DNA of 7,480 nt from an uncultured Collinsella sp. (GCA_900547125.1 URFU01000103.1:1-7480), one strand, 5' to 3'. Shown: positions 1 to 7,235, counted from the first letter of the stretch. The notes: generated by a model from the sequence alone, not told the origin. Translations and numbers: made by a program.

Positions 1-694
1 GCTTAATGCGCGGGATGGGATGTGCCGGAGCGAGCATGCCGCAGAACACCCCAGCCTCGCCGCAGCGCGCGCCGCACTTGGTGCCGCCGATGTAGAACAC
101 GTCACACAGCTGCGCCAGCTCGGGCAGGGTGATGTCGCACTCATCGGCCGCCAGCGCATAGGCCAGGCGGGCGCCATCCACAAACAGCGGAATCTCACGC
201 TTCTGGCACACCGCATGAATCGCCGCGAGCTCGGCCTTGGAGTACAGCGTGCCGTACTCGGTCGATAGGCTCACGTACACGGCGCCCGGGAACACCGTGT
301 GCTCGTAGCTCTCGTTTTCGTAGAACACCTGGATATAGTTCTCGAGGTCCTCGGCGTGCATCTTGCCCTCGTAGCCGGGGATGGTGAGCACCTTGTGGCC
401 GCCAAACTCGATAGCGCCCGCCTCATGGCAGGCGACGTGGCCAGTCTCGGCAGCAACGACGCCCTCGTAGGGCGCAAGCAGCATGTCGATCACCGTCGCG
501 TTGGCCTGAGTGCCGCCCACCAGAAAAAACACGTCGGCATCGGGAGCCTGGCAGGCCTCGCGGATAAGCTGCTTGGCACGCTCGGTGTGTGCATCGGTAC
601 CGTAGCCGGGCTGCGGCTCCATATTGGTGTCGACGAGCGCCTGCAGCACTGCCGGATGTGCGCCGTGGGAATAGTCGTTGTTAAACGCGAGCAT
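1..694 (-). CDS. Threonine aldolase / beta-eliminating lyase family PLP enzyme (partial, C-terminus outside window)
   Basis: This is the N-terminal 231 codons of a fold-type I PLP enzyme of the threonine aldolase family. Known members cleave L-threonine or L-allo-threonine to glycine and acetaldehyde in the cytosol. The visible motifs fit the family well. FVDGARLAYAL (about 171-181) carries Asp173, which should hold the pyridine nitrogen. YIGGTKCGA (about 201-209) carries Lys206, the expected PLP Schiff-base lysine. ETGHVACHEAGA (about 83-94) has His86 in the ring-stacking position, and VGGTQANA (about 59-66) is the phosphate-binding loop. The start is the ATG preceded by AGAGAGG seven bases upstream. 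The gene follows the PAP2 gene after 45 bases with no terminator between them, so co-transcription is likely. Roughly the last third of the protein is missing because the window ends, not because the gene is broken. Substrate specificity cannot be read from the sequence; a related amino-acid lyase is possible. Confidence 0.9.
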   Translation of the reverse strand, partial: MLAFNNDYSHGAHPAVLQALVDTNMEPQPGYGTDAHTERAKQLIREACQAPDADVFFLVGGTQANATVIDMLLAPYEGVVAAETGHVACHEAGAIEFGGHKVLTIPGYEGKMHAEDLENYIQVFYENESYEHTVFPGAVYVSLSTEYGTLYSKAELAAIHAVCQKREIPLFVDGARLAYALAADECDITLPELAQLCDVFYIGGTKCGARCGEAGVFCGMLAPAHPIPRIK

Positions 695-739
695 GGCAAT
701 CCTCTCTAGCCGGGCACGGGCCCGATGATTCAAACGGAG

Positions 740-1603
740 CTATTGTACGCCGTTGGGATAGGCAACGCGCGCGGCAAGGCACTCAAGCGCCAACACCAGG
801 GCAAAGCCGCAGCTCACGTCGCTCAAAAAGTGAGCTCCGATCACGATACGGCCAAAGGCGACGAGCGCCGCGACCACAGCTGCCGTCCAAAAGACCACGC
901 GGCGACGCGACGGCTTTTCCTTAAAGGCTGCCGCGGGAAGCCCGGCGAGCATAAGGCCGATCGCCGCATGCGCGGTGTGCCCGCTCGCGAACGACTTGAA
1001 CCCGTCCTTGATCACGCCGGCGGCGATATAGGTCCACTTGTCGGGATTGCCGATCACCCACCACGGCTGAAAATTGAGCCCCGGCGTGACCTCGATCACG
1101 CGCATGCGCGGGCGCGACCATAACGGCTTAACAATGACGTTGAGGATGATGGCCTGAGCGACCCACACGGCCAGCACCATCAACGCCCAGCGCGTAAGCT
1201 CGTCGGGCTCGGTCGTGCGCGTGAGGCGGTAGGCGATGAAGTTGGCTGCGATGACCAACGCAAACGTCAGAACCAGCTGAAACGCAATAAGCTTGCCGCC
1301 GACGCGCAGCGATCCGATAATCTCGTAGCCGACCAGACCCACGTTGATCAAAACGCCCAGCGCAGCGAGCCACTTGCTCGCCTTGGAATCGGGGCGTGCC
1401 GAGCGCACGAGCATGACGCCCGCGATGCTCGCCGTCAGCTCGAACGGCAGCTCGCCGGCCGCCTCGACAAAGCGACCGTACATGCTGCCGATGTTGAACA
1501 GCGCACTCGAGATTTGGTAATCGAAAAACGAGCCCGTGAGCAGACAAAGGCATAGGACGGCCGCGATAATGGCGACATCTTTCTTATAGATGTATCCGAA
1601 CAT
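740..1603 (-). CDS. PAP2-family membrane phosphatase
   Basis: This is a 287-residue polytopic membrane protein of the type 2 phosphatidic acid phosphatase superfamily. The family removes phosphate from lipid phosphates such as phosphatidate, phosphatidylglycerophosphate or undecaprenyl pyrophosphate at the membrane. All three catalytic motifs are present. Motif 1 is KPLWSRP (159-165, Lys159, Arg164). Motif 2 is SFASGHT (204-210, with His209). Motif 3 is GRIVIGAHFLSD (251-262) with Arg252, nucleophile His258 and Asp262. Hydrophobic helices are visible near residues 10-25, 55-67, 78-97, 105-125, 138-157, 212-226, 238-250 and 264-280. The chosen start, MFGYIYKK, has an AAAGGA ribosome site four bases upstream. 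A longer reading adding 13 residues has no such site. The stretch of about 130 residues before motif 1 resembles the longer members of the family. The actual substrate is unknown. The aldolase gene lies 45 bases downstream. Confidence 0.9.
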   Translation of the reverse strand: MFGYIYKKDVAIIAAVLCLCLLTGSFFDYQISSALFNIGSMYGRFVEAAGELPFELTASIAGVMLVRSARPDSKASKWLAALGVLINVGLVGYEIIGSLRVGGKLIAFQLVLTFALVIAANFIAYRLTRTTEPDELTRWALMVLAVWVAQAIILNVIVKPLWSRPRMRVIEVTPGLNFQPWWVIGNPDKWTYIAAGVIKDGFKSFASGHTAHAAIGLMLAGLPAAAFKEKPSRRRVVFWTAAVVAALVAFGRIVIGAHFLSDVSCGFALVLALECLAARVAYPNGVQ

Positions 1604-1607
1604 GCTT

Positions 1608-1613
1608 TCCTTT
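1608..1613 (-). promoter_or_regulatory. Ribosome binding site of the PAP2 gene
   Basis: On the minus strand AAAGGA lies four bases before the ATG at 1603. This favours the 287-residue product over a 300-residue reading that begins at 1642. Confidence 0.6.
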
Positions 1614-1631
1614 CGGTCGGGCGAAGGGCGG

Positions 1632-1692
1632 TCAACCTGCAATGTGGGTGAGACGAAGATGGCTTTGTCCCGTAAATACCCTTACAGGTTGA
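1632..1692 (-). repeat. Inverted repeat in the PAP2 leader region
   Basis: TCAACCTG (1632-1639) and CAGGTTGA (1685-1692) are perfect 8-base inverted arms separated by 45 bases. They lie 29-89 bases before the PAP2 start codon. On the minus strand they could close a leader RNA structure, or they could be a pair of protein-binding half-sites. The loop contains a smaller imperfect inverted repeat, GTAAG...TTTAC. I could not match it to a riboswitch class I know, so function is unassigned. Confidence 0.4.
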
Positions 1693-1713
1693 GCATAAGT
1701 AAGCGAAAACGTT

Positions 1714-1797
1714 CCATTTGTGGCAAGGTGGCCCGAAGGAGGAGGGAAGCGTACTTGCGTACGCGACCGACGAGTGAGGGTCAGATTGCCCAAATGG
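1714..1797 (-). ncRNA. Structured intergenic element, possible RNA motif downstream of mfd
   Basis: Outer arms CCATTTGTGGCAA (1714-1726) and TTGCCCAAATGG (1786-1797) form a 12-base-pair stem with one bulged base. Inside is a perfect 6-base-pair hairpin, 1749-1764. Read on the minus strand it is GCGTAC-GCAA-GTACGC, a stem capped by a GNRA-type tetraloop; read on the plus strand the loop is TTGC. A further imperfect stem, TGACCC with GGGCCA (minus strand), can stack between the two. The element begins 21 bases after the mfd stop codon. The GCAA loop favours minus-strand RNA, for example the mfd 3' end or the PAP2 leader. There is no clean U-tract immediately after the outer stem (AACGTTTT follows), so an ordinary terminator is doubtful. 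It may instead be a dispersed intergenic repeat. Identity is not established. Confidence 0.45.
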
Positions 1798-1818
1798 GGC
1801 GTTTGCAGCGTCGACCCG

Positions 1819-4800
1819 TTAGTCGTCGTCGCTCGCACCCAATTGCTGCAGCAGCATGAGTGCCGCGGCCACGGGGCCGGTGCCGTCGTTGGCGTCGAGG
1901 CCGCGACCCAGGCCGCTGCCCGCGCCGGCGCCCGCCTTGTAGGGCACCGACAGCTTGCGGCTCTTGGGAAAGTTCACCGCACCATAGCGGGTCTTAAGCT
2001 CAAAGGCCACCTTCTTGGGCACGTCAACCCCCAGGAAGGTAATGCGTCCACCGCTGAGCGTGACGCTCTCGAGCCCCAGGCGCTCGCCGCGAATACGAAT
2101 GCGAGCGCGGTTGAACAGGTTGAGTCCCGCCAACGGCAGCTCGCCATGCGCAGCCTCGGTCTCCTCCTGCACCTCGTCGATACTCTCCAGGTCCTCGGCC
2201 GCTGCGAGCTTACGGTACACGAGCACGCGCTGATCCACCGCCGGTAGGTACTCCTCGGACAAGAAGTAGTCGGCCGGCAGGTTAATGCCCACGCTCGCCG
2301 CCTCCACGCCGGCATCGTCGTCGCCGCGCGCCTCGGCCACGGCCTGGCCCAGCATCTGTGTAAACAGGTCGAAGCCCACGCTCGACAGGTTACCGTGCTG
2401 CTCGGCACCCATGAGCGAACCGGCGCCGCGGATCTCCAGGTCGCGCATGGCGATGCGCATGCCGCTGCCCAGGTCCTGGAACTCGGAAAGTGCGGTCAGG
2501 CGTGCCGTTGCCTCCTCGGTAAGCGGCAGCTCGCCCGGGAACATAAAGTATGCGTATGCCTGCGTGGCCGAGCGGCCCACGCGGCCCTTAAGCTGGTAAA
2601 GCTGTGCCAGACCCAGACGCTGCGAGTCCTCGATGATGAGCGTGTTGGCCGTTGCGTTGTCGATGCCGCTCTCCACGATGGTCGTGGCGATGAGCACGTC
2701 GATCTTTTTGGTCGCGAACTCGATCATAACGTCCTCGACCTCGCGCGGGCTCATCTTGCCGTGCGCCACGCCCACGCGCGCCTCGGGCGCGGCCTCGTGC
2801 ACGCGCGCCACGGCGTCGTCGATGGTCTTGACACGGTTGGACACGTAGTACACCTGGCCGCCGCGGCCCACCTCCAGGCGAATCGCCGCGCTCACCACGT
2901 CGGGGTCGTACTCCCCCACGTGCACGATCACGGGACGGCGCCCGGTCGGCGGTGTGGTGATCAGGCTCATGTCGCGCACACCGCTCGTGGCCATCTGCAT
3001 GGTTCGCGGAATAGGCGTTGCCGAGAGCGTGAGCACGTCGATTTGCTCGCGCAGGTTTTTGAGCTGCTCCTTGTGCTGCACGCCAAAGCGCTGTTCCTCG
3101 TCGATGATCACCAGGCCCAGGTTCTTGGGGTTCACATCGGCCGAAAGCAGGCGGTGCGTGCCGATGAGCACGTCAATCGTGCCCTCGGCAAATGCCTTGA
3201 GCGCGCGCTTTTGCTGCGCCGGGGTGCGGAAGCGGCTGAGCACCTCGACCTCCAGGCCAAACGGGGCAAAGCGCTCAAAGAATGTCTCGTAGTGCTGTTG
3301 GGCCAGAATGGTCGTGGGGCAGAGCACCATGACCTGGCGACCGGAGTCCACGCACTTAAAGGCCGCGCGCAGGGCGACCTCGGTCTTGCCGAAACCCACA
3401 TCGCCGCACAGCAGGCGGTCCATGGGCTTAGGCGCCTCCATGTCGGCCTTGATGTCGGCGATAGCCTCCAGCTGGTCGCGCGTCTCGTCGTAGGGGAAGC
3501 TCTGCTCCATCTCGATCTGCTCGGGCGTATCGGGCGGACAGGCGATACCGGTAATCGACGAGCGGCGCGTATAGAGGTCGACCAGGTCAAACGCCAGCTT
3601 TTTGGCATTCTTGCGCGCCTTGTTGGTGGCCCGCGTCCAGTCGGCGGTGTTGAGCCTGGTCAAGCGCGGCTTATCGCCGTCGGGACCAACGTAGCGCGTA
3701 ATGCGGTCAACCTGCTCCAGCGGCACGTAGAGCTTGTCGCCGTCGGCGTATTCCAGCAAAAAGTAGTCGCGCTCCTTGCCGCCCACTTCCTGGCGCGCAA
3801 TCTCGCTAAAGAGCGCGATGCCGTGAGTGGCGTGCACCACGTAGTCGCCCGGCTTAAAGGGGAAGGTGATCTGCGTAATGTCCACCTTACGGCGGCTGCG
3901 CGCACGGTTGGCATCCATGCGGGCGTTGAGGTCGGCGATCGAGAACACGGCCAAATTGGCGTCGGGCACCACCACGCCCTGCGGCAGGGCAGCGTCCACA
4001 AAGGTCACGCGCCCGCGCGAGATGGTGGGCACGGCGGCGCCGGCGGCAGCCTGCGCGGCGCCCGCCTCGAGCGAGCGGGCGTTGAGCGCGTCGGCCTTAC
4101 GCTCGCGAATCGAGGCATGGGCCTCCTGGCGTGCGGCACGGTCGGCGGAGTCCGCCGCTGCCACACGCACGCGGTCGCCGATAGCGCCGGCGTTTTCGGG
4201 CGCCGCGGTCAGCGATTCCTCAAAGGTAATGCCCTCGTCGCCAAAGGTGAGCTCCATCGACTCGCGCGCACCGCGGTCGGGGATGGCAAACACGCAGGCA
4301 TAGCGCTTGCCCACGACCTCCTGGATGCGCGTCATAAAGCGATTGTCCGATCCTGCGATGGCAGGCTGCTCAATCTTGAGCTCGGCCGTCACCGCACCGC
4401 CGGCACGGATGAGGCTCACATAGTTCAGGCGCTGTTGAGCACCAAAGTCGAGTTGCTGGGCACGCACGTACAGGCCGTCCAGACGGTCGACCCCCGCCTC
4501 GCCGGCACGTGCCTCGATATCCTCGTAGGCGCGCAGGCAATCGTCGAACAGCGAGCGCGGCTCGGACAGTACCACGAGCGCCTTGCCGCTCACATGCGAC
4601 AGCGGGCTCACAGTCTGGCCGTACATCACCGGCAAAAAGCGGTCGAGCTCAGGCGTGACGATGCGCGCATCCACCATCTCGAGCAGTGCCGCCAACTTAC
4701 TGTCGTCCTGGCTGGCGCGGTAAAGCGCCACATGCATGTTGTGGACGGCCTCGTCGGTGAGCGTCAGCTCGCGACAGGGGAAGATCTCGATGCTGTCCTC

Positions 4801-5451
4801 GTTGCCGATGGTCTGGCCCGTTGAACTCACCATGCGGCGGATGCGGTCGATCTCGTCGCCAAAAAACTCAATGCGCACGGGCGCCTTTTCCTGCGCGGGA
4901 AACACCTCGACGGTGTCGCCGTGCACACGGAACAGGCCGGGCGCGTCGGCGGCGCCGGCATTGGTGTAGCCCATGCCCACCAGACGCTGCGGCACCTCGT
5001 CAAAAGGAATCTCCTCGCCCACCGCAAAAGTAGTGGACTCCCAGTAGCGGCTCTCGACCGGCGGCACGCAGCGCAGCAGTGCGCGGGCCGAGGCGACCAT
5101 GATGCAGTTGTCGCCGCGCACGATGCGCCCGAGCGCCTCGCAGCGCTGGGCTACCACGGCGTCGTCGGGCGCCTGCTCGCGCCAAGGGTAGTCCTTGCGC
5201 TCGGGAAAACGGCACACATGCGCAAGGCCCACGTAGGCGGCAAGGCTGCGCGCGGCGCGATCGGCCGCGTCCTCGCCGCTCACGATGTAGACCGTGGGGC
5301 GCGGACGGCGCGCAAACTGGGCGGCGGCCATAAGCGTGCGTCCCGACTGCGACACGGCCAGCGTCACGTCCTCGCCGGCATCGAGCCCGGCCTCGACGGT
5401 CTGCAGTGCCTCGGCAGTGTAGAGCTGCGCGGCTATACGGTGAATGAGCAT
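1819..5451 (-). CDS. mfd: Transcription-repair coupling factor Mfd
   Basis: This is a 1210-residue DNA translocase that removes RNA polymerase stalled at DNA lesions and recruits UvrA for nucleotide excision repair. Approximate domains in order are: UvrB-like N-terminal module (1-320), a linking domain (330-480), the CarD-like RNA-polymerase-interacting domain (about 533-600, FKPGDYVVHATHGIALF), a relay helix (605-635), RecG-like helicase lobes (636-1000), and the TRCF C-terminal domain (about 1050-1165). Motifs seen are Walker A GDVGFGKT (683-690), DEEQ (784-787), LSATPIPRT (809-817), the RecG-type segment ATSGVRDMSLITTPP (821-835) and motif VI QLKGRVGR (953-960). The start chosen has GGAGGAA four bases before ATG; the in-frame ATG nine codons earlier does not. 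Length is slightly above the usual 1150-1180, explained by an alanine-rich insert (about 431-475) and a Gly/Ala tail from residue 1172. No frameshift is evident. Recognition is essentially certain. Confidence 0.98.
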   Translation of the reverse strand: MLIHRIAAQLYTAEALQTVEAGLDAGEDVTLAVSQSGRTLMAAAQFARRPRPTVYIVSGEDAADRAARSLAAYVGLAHVCRFPERKDYPWREQAPDDAVVAQRCEALGRIVRGDNCIMVASARALLRCVPPVESRYWESTTFAVGEEIPFDEVPQRLVGMGYTNAGAADAPGLFRVHGDTVEVFPAQEKAPVRIEFFGDEIDRIRRMVSSTGQTIGNEDSIEIFPCRELTLTDEAVHNMHVALYRASQDDSKLAALLEMVDARIVTPELDRFLPVMYGQTVSPLSHVSGKALVVLSEPRSLFDDCLRAYEDIEARAGEAGVDRLDGLYVRAQQLDFGAQQRLNYVSLIRAGGAVTAELKIEQPAIAGSDNRFMTRIQEVVGKRYACVFAIPDRGARESMELTFGDEGITFEESLTAAPENAGAIGDRVRVAAADSADRAARQEAHASIRERKADALNARSLEAGAAQAAAGAAVPTISRGRVTFVDAALPQGVVVPDANLAVFSIADLNARMDANRARSRRKVDITQITFPFKPGDYVVHATHGIALFSEIARQEVGGKERDYFLLEYADGDKLYVPLEQVDRITRYVGPDGDKPRLTRLNTADWTRATNKARKNAKKLAFDLVDLYTRRSSITGIACPPDTPEQIEMEQSFPYDETRDQLEAIADIKADMEAPKPMDRLLCGDVGFGKTEVALRAAFKCVDSGRQVMVLCPTTILAQQHYETFFERFAPFGLEVEVLSRFRTPAQQKRALKAFAEGTIDVLIGTHRLLSADVNPKNLGLVIIDEEQRFGVQHKEQLKNLREQIDVLTLSATPIPRTMQMATSGVRDMSLITTPPTGRRPVIVHVGEYDPDVVSAAIRLEVGRGGQVYYVSNRVKTIDDAVARVHEAAPEARVGVAHGKMSPREVEDVMIEFATKKIDVLIATTIVESGIDNATANTLIIEDSQRLGLAQLYQLKGRVGRSATQAYAYFMFPGELPLTEEATARLTALSEFQDLGSGMRIAMRDLEIRGAGSLMGAEQHGNLSSVGFDLFTQMLGQAVAEARGDDDAGVEAASVGINLPADYFLSEEYLPAVDQRVLVYRKLAAAEDLESIDEVQEETEAAHGELPLAGLNLFNRARIRIRGERLGLESVTLSGGRITFLGVDVPKKVAFELKTRYGAVNFPKSRKLSVPYKAGAGAGSGLGRGLDANDGTGPVAAALMLLQQLGASDDD

Positions 5452-5455
5452 GCTG

Positions 5456-5462
5456 TTCCTCC
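5456..5462 (-). promoter_or_regulatory. Ribosome binding site of mfd
   Basis: GGAGGAA on the minus strand ends four bases before the ATG at 5451. It decides the start at MLIHRIAAQ over the upstream in-frame ATG at 5478, which would lie inside the U-tract of the preceding hairpin. Confidence 0.75.
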
Positions 5463-5476
5463 GGCATTGCAACGCC

Positions 5477-5504
5477 AAAAGCCCGCCGAGGCAAGCTCGG
5501 CGGG
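5477..5504 (-). terminator. Intrinsic-terminator-like hairpin just upstream of mfd
   Basis: On the minus strand, CCCGCCGAG and CTCGGCGGG form a perfect 9-base-pair GC-rich stem with a five-base loop (CTTGC), followed by CTTTT. This is the form of an intrinsic terminator and could end the ATP-grasp transcript, about 170 bases past its stop codon. It ends only 25 bases before the mfd start codon, leaving no room for a conventional mfd promoter after it. It may therefore lie in the mfd leader and act as an attenuator. The U-tract is short (four), so efficiency is uncertain. The plus strand has no T-run after the stem. Confidence 0.65.
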
Positions 5505-5548
5505 TCGTTCGTCAAATTCGTTGCCTGTCATGGTAGCGCATGAAGAGG

Positions 5549-5593
5549 ACTCCAGCTCAGGCGTACGCCCAGCCCCGCAACAAAAACGCCAGA
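5549..5593. repeat. Direct repeat copy A (upstream of mfd)
   Basis: This 45-base stretch matches 7262-7306 at 41 of 45 positions, including a 27-base exact core (5567-5593 against 7280-7306). It lies about 98 bases before the mfd start. In copy B the core begins within the 3' arm and U-tract of a strong terminator. Here the matching 5' arm is absent: only a 4-base-pair stem (CCAG/CTGG, 5589-5602) remains before the T-run. It therefore looks like a truncated or displaced copy. The four mismatches cluster in a small internal palindrome (GGCGTACGCC in this copy). Confidence 0.75.
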
Positions 5594-5673
5594 TAGAACT
5601 GGACTCGCCGGCTTCGCCAAAATCTCCCCGTCACGTCGAACGCCGCAACCACGGAAGGCTCCCCAAGAAACGG

Positions 5674-7140
5674 CTATTCCTCAAAAAAGCTTGCGACGTT
5701 CAAACGGCTCGTCCACTCTCCTATGGTGTTGGCAAAGCCGACGCGTGTGTACACGCCCGCAAAACGGCCGCGATACAGGTACAGGCCTTCCATATTAGAA
5801 GCGGGCGCAAAACCAAGATCATCCACAAGTCCTTTGGGCGCCTCTCCTCGATGCGGCCCATCGACAAGCGTTCCGCGCAAGCAGGGAGTCTGATACTGCT
5901 GAGTATACTCCTGCACAATCGCCCCAGCGGCAGCAGCGCGAGCAAGCACTTGGGACCATTCCTGTTCCGTGACATCCAACCCGGCTACAACGCCGACCGC
6001 GTTGTAGCCGCCGCACGGCTTGACAATCCATCGATCCTTTTCGGCAAATCTCGACAACTGGGTGCTTTCGTCCAGAATCTCGGTATAGGGCACATGCTCC
6101 CGGACAAACGCCTGCTCCTCCGGGCTCAACAAGGACTGACCCGCCTCAGACCACAGATACGCAAAAACAGTCTTAGTCGCGCACGGCCATGTTCTAAATC
6201 CACCGACGATGCACGCAAGCCCTTCCTGGGCAGCCTCGATTAAAGCAGAACGTCCGTCGCACGGCTTAACCCACAGCTCGCCGGTCACCGCGCGCCGCCA
6301 AACGCAATCAATAGGACCGACGGCATCGCACAGGCGCCTAGCACCGCTCTCGTCTTCGCCAATCCGCAGGTCGCGTACATCCGTAAAGCGCGCGACTACG
6401 CCCCGCCGCCTCATAAGGTCGACAAAATAAGCCGCATCTTCCAAGTCGATGCTTTCCGAATAGTCGACGATTGCCACCGAAGCGGGATATATCTTTGATT
6501 GCGGTGCATAGGACCTCTTGCCAGCGCAAAATCCATCATCCGATCGTGCACTATCCTCGATGCGGAGAGGATGGGTCAGCTCCCACTCTGCATAGGTCTC
6601 AAACAATGCGTCTATCCAGCTACCGCACAAGTCGTACTGCCGAAAGCCGGGATGGTCGGATGCAAATTCCTCAAAGGAGGGCGTCATCCGCACGGCCTGA
6701 CAGATTGCATCGGTCACTACCATTCCGGCGCTGCCATCGGTATTGAGCTCGCAAAACGTATACGAACCGGTGTCCTCGTCAAGAAAGATATCAACACGCG
6801 CAAGGGGAATTTGGCAATCATAGCCGGCATCCATAGCACACAGGTCAGCAAAAGCTGGATCCATGCGAAACCACGCACGCACGGAGGCATCGGAACAAAA
6901 CGCATGCGTCACCTTGTCCATAATGCCGTACATGCGCTCGGCGGCCTCCTTAAGAAGCGCCGTCATATCCTTGTCGAATATCTTTGGCGTCAGAGCCCAG
7001 GGCGCAGGATCCCCGTGGTAGAGCGCATGGGTTTGAGACAAGTACTCGTCACCTTTACGACGACCAGGTAGGTCGCCTTCGCGCGTGCGCACGATGCGCT
7101 CAAAGTAATCTTCAAACTCTCGCGTCTTCGATGTTGCCAC
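5674..7140 (-). CDS. ATP-grasp ligase, glutathionylspermidine-synthase-like
   Basis: This 488-residue protein resembles glutathionylspermidine synthase and circularly permuted ATP-grasp enzymes, which use ATP to join a carboxylate to an amine through an acyl phosphate. Supporting segments are ARVDIFLD (114-121) followed by FCELNTDGSAGM (129-140), the family's paired R-x-D and E-x-N substrate and metal region. Further on are CVWRRAVTGEL (279-289), WIVKPCGGYNAVGV (371-384) with candidate ATP-binding Lys374, IVQEY (408-412), and the C-terminal GVYTRVGFANTIGEWTSRLN (462-481). No signal peptide or membrane span is seen, so it is probably cytosolic. The start is taken as the GTG at 7140 because GGAGG sits five bases before it; an in-frame ATG four codons earlier has no ribosome site. 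Base composition is visibly lower in GC than mfd, and the gene is bracketed by direct repeats, hinting at later acquisition. The substrate is unknown. Fold call is moderately sure; glutathionylspermidine itself is not implied. Confidence 0.7.
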   Translation of the reverse strand: MATSKTREFEDYFERIVRTREGDLPGRRKGDEYLSQTHALYHGDPAPWALTPKIFDKDMTALLKEAAERMYGIMDKVTHAFCSDASVRAWFRMDPAFADLCAMDAGYDCQIPLARVDIFLDEDTGSYTFCELNTDGSAGMVVTDAICQAVRMTPSFEEFASDHPGFRQYDLCGSWIDALFETYAEWELTHPLRIEDSARSDDGFCAGKRSYAPQSKIYPASVAIVDYSESIDLEDAAYFVDLMRRRGVVARFTDVRDLRIGEDESGARRLCDAVGPIDCVWRRAVTGELWVKPCDGRSALIEAAQEGLACIVGGFRTWPCATKTVFAYLWSEAGQSLLSPEEQAFVREHVPYTEILDESTQLSRFAEKDRWIVKPCGGYNAVGVVAGLDVTEQEWSQVLARAAAAGAIVQEYTQQYQTPCLRGTLVDGPHRGEAPKGLVDDLGFAPASNMEGLYLYRGRFAGVYTRVGFANTIGEWTSRLNVASFFEE

Positions 7141-7144
7141 GTCA

Positions 7145-7150
7145 TCCTCC
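7145..7150 (-). promoter_or_regulatory. Ribosome binding site deciding a GTG start for the ATP-grasp gene
   Basis: GGAGGA on the minus strand is followed by TGAC and then GTG at 7140. The same bases lie inside the alternative reading from the ATG at 7152, which is preceded by A-rich sequence with no ribosome site. The GTG start is therefore preferred. Confidence 0.65.
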
Positions 7151-7179
7151 ATTGTTTGATTTTTTGCTCATGCTACGCC

Positions 7180-7203
7180 AGCACGCCATGACTTCGGCGT
7201 GCT
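7180..7203 (-). promoter_or_regulatory. Perfect inverted repeat in the ATP-grasp leader
   Basis: AGCACGCC (7180-7187) and GGCGTGCT (7196-7203) are perfect 8-base arms around an 8-base spacer, 39-63 bases before the GTG start. There is no U-tract on either strand after it, so it is not a terminator. It could be an operator for a dimeric regulator or a 5' leader hairpin. Confidence 0.45.
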
Positions 7204-7235
7204 TGAATAGGCTTCTAAATTAGCAACACATTTTT

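Noticed and set aside
695..739. Short GC hairpin (GGGC-CCGT-GCCC) between PAP2 and the aldolase gene
   Set aside because: The stem is only four base pairs with no U-tract, so it is not supported as a terminator.
1620..1700. Resemblance of the PAP2 leader (GGGACAAAGCC on the minus strand) to a c-di-GMP riboswitch core
   Set aside because: The key bases and the second helix of that riboswitch class are not present; the likeness is limited to a short string.
1640..1720. Possible promoter for the PAP2 gene (TTACTT, 18 bases, TATTTA on the minus strand)
   Set aside because: Both hexamers match the consensus poorly, and the spacing alone is not enough to support a call.
1632..1838. Small minus-strand frame (68 codons) over the mfd 3' end and the gap
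   Set aside because: It begins out of frame inside mfd, runs through the structured element and both leader arms, and shows no family resemblance or ribosome site.
1590..1859. Small plus-strand frame (89 codons) in the gap after mfd
   Set aside because: Its Arg-rich product comes from reading the inverted-repeat element and the ends of two minus-strand genes. No supporting coding signal is visible.
2395..4824. Open plus-strand frame of about 809 codons
   Set aside because: It lies wholly antisense to mfd, which has unmistakable helicase motifs. The product is rich in His, Arg, Leu and Ala with no domain pattern, as expected for the complement of GC-biased codons.
5589..5602. Terminator directly after the ATP-grasp gene at direct repeat copy A
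   Set aside because: A T-run is present on the minus strand, but the stem before it is only four base pairs (CCAG/CTGG). The hairpin at 5477-5504 is the better terminator.
4921..6243. Open plus-strand frame of about 440 codons crossing from mfd into the ATP-grasp gene
   Set aside because: It spans the antisense of two real genes and the gap between them, including the terminator hairpin and a direct repeat. There is no ribosome site and no recognisable domain.
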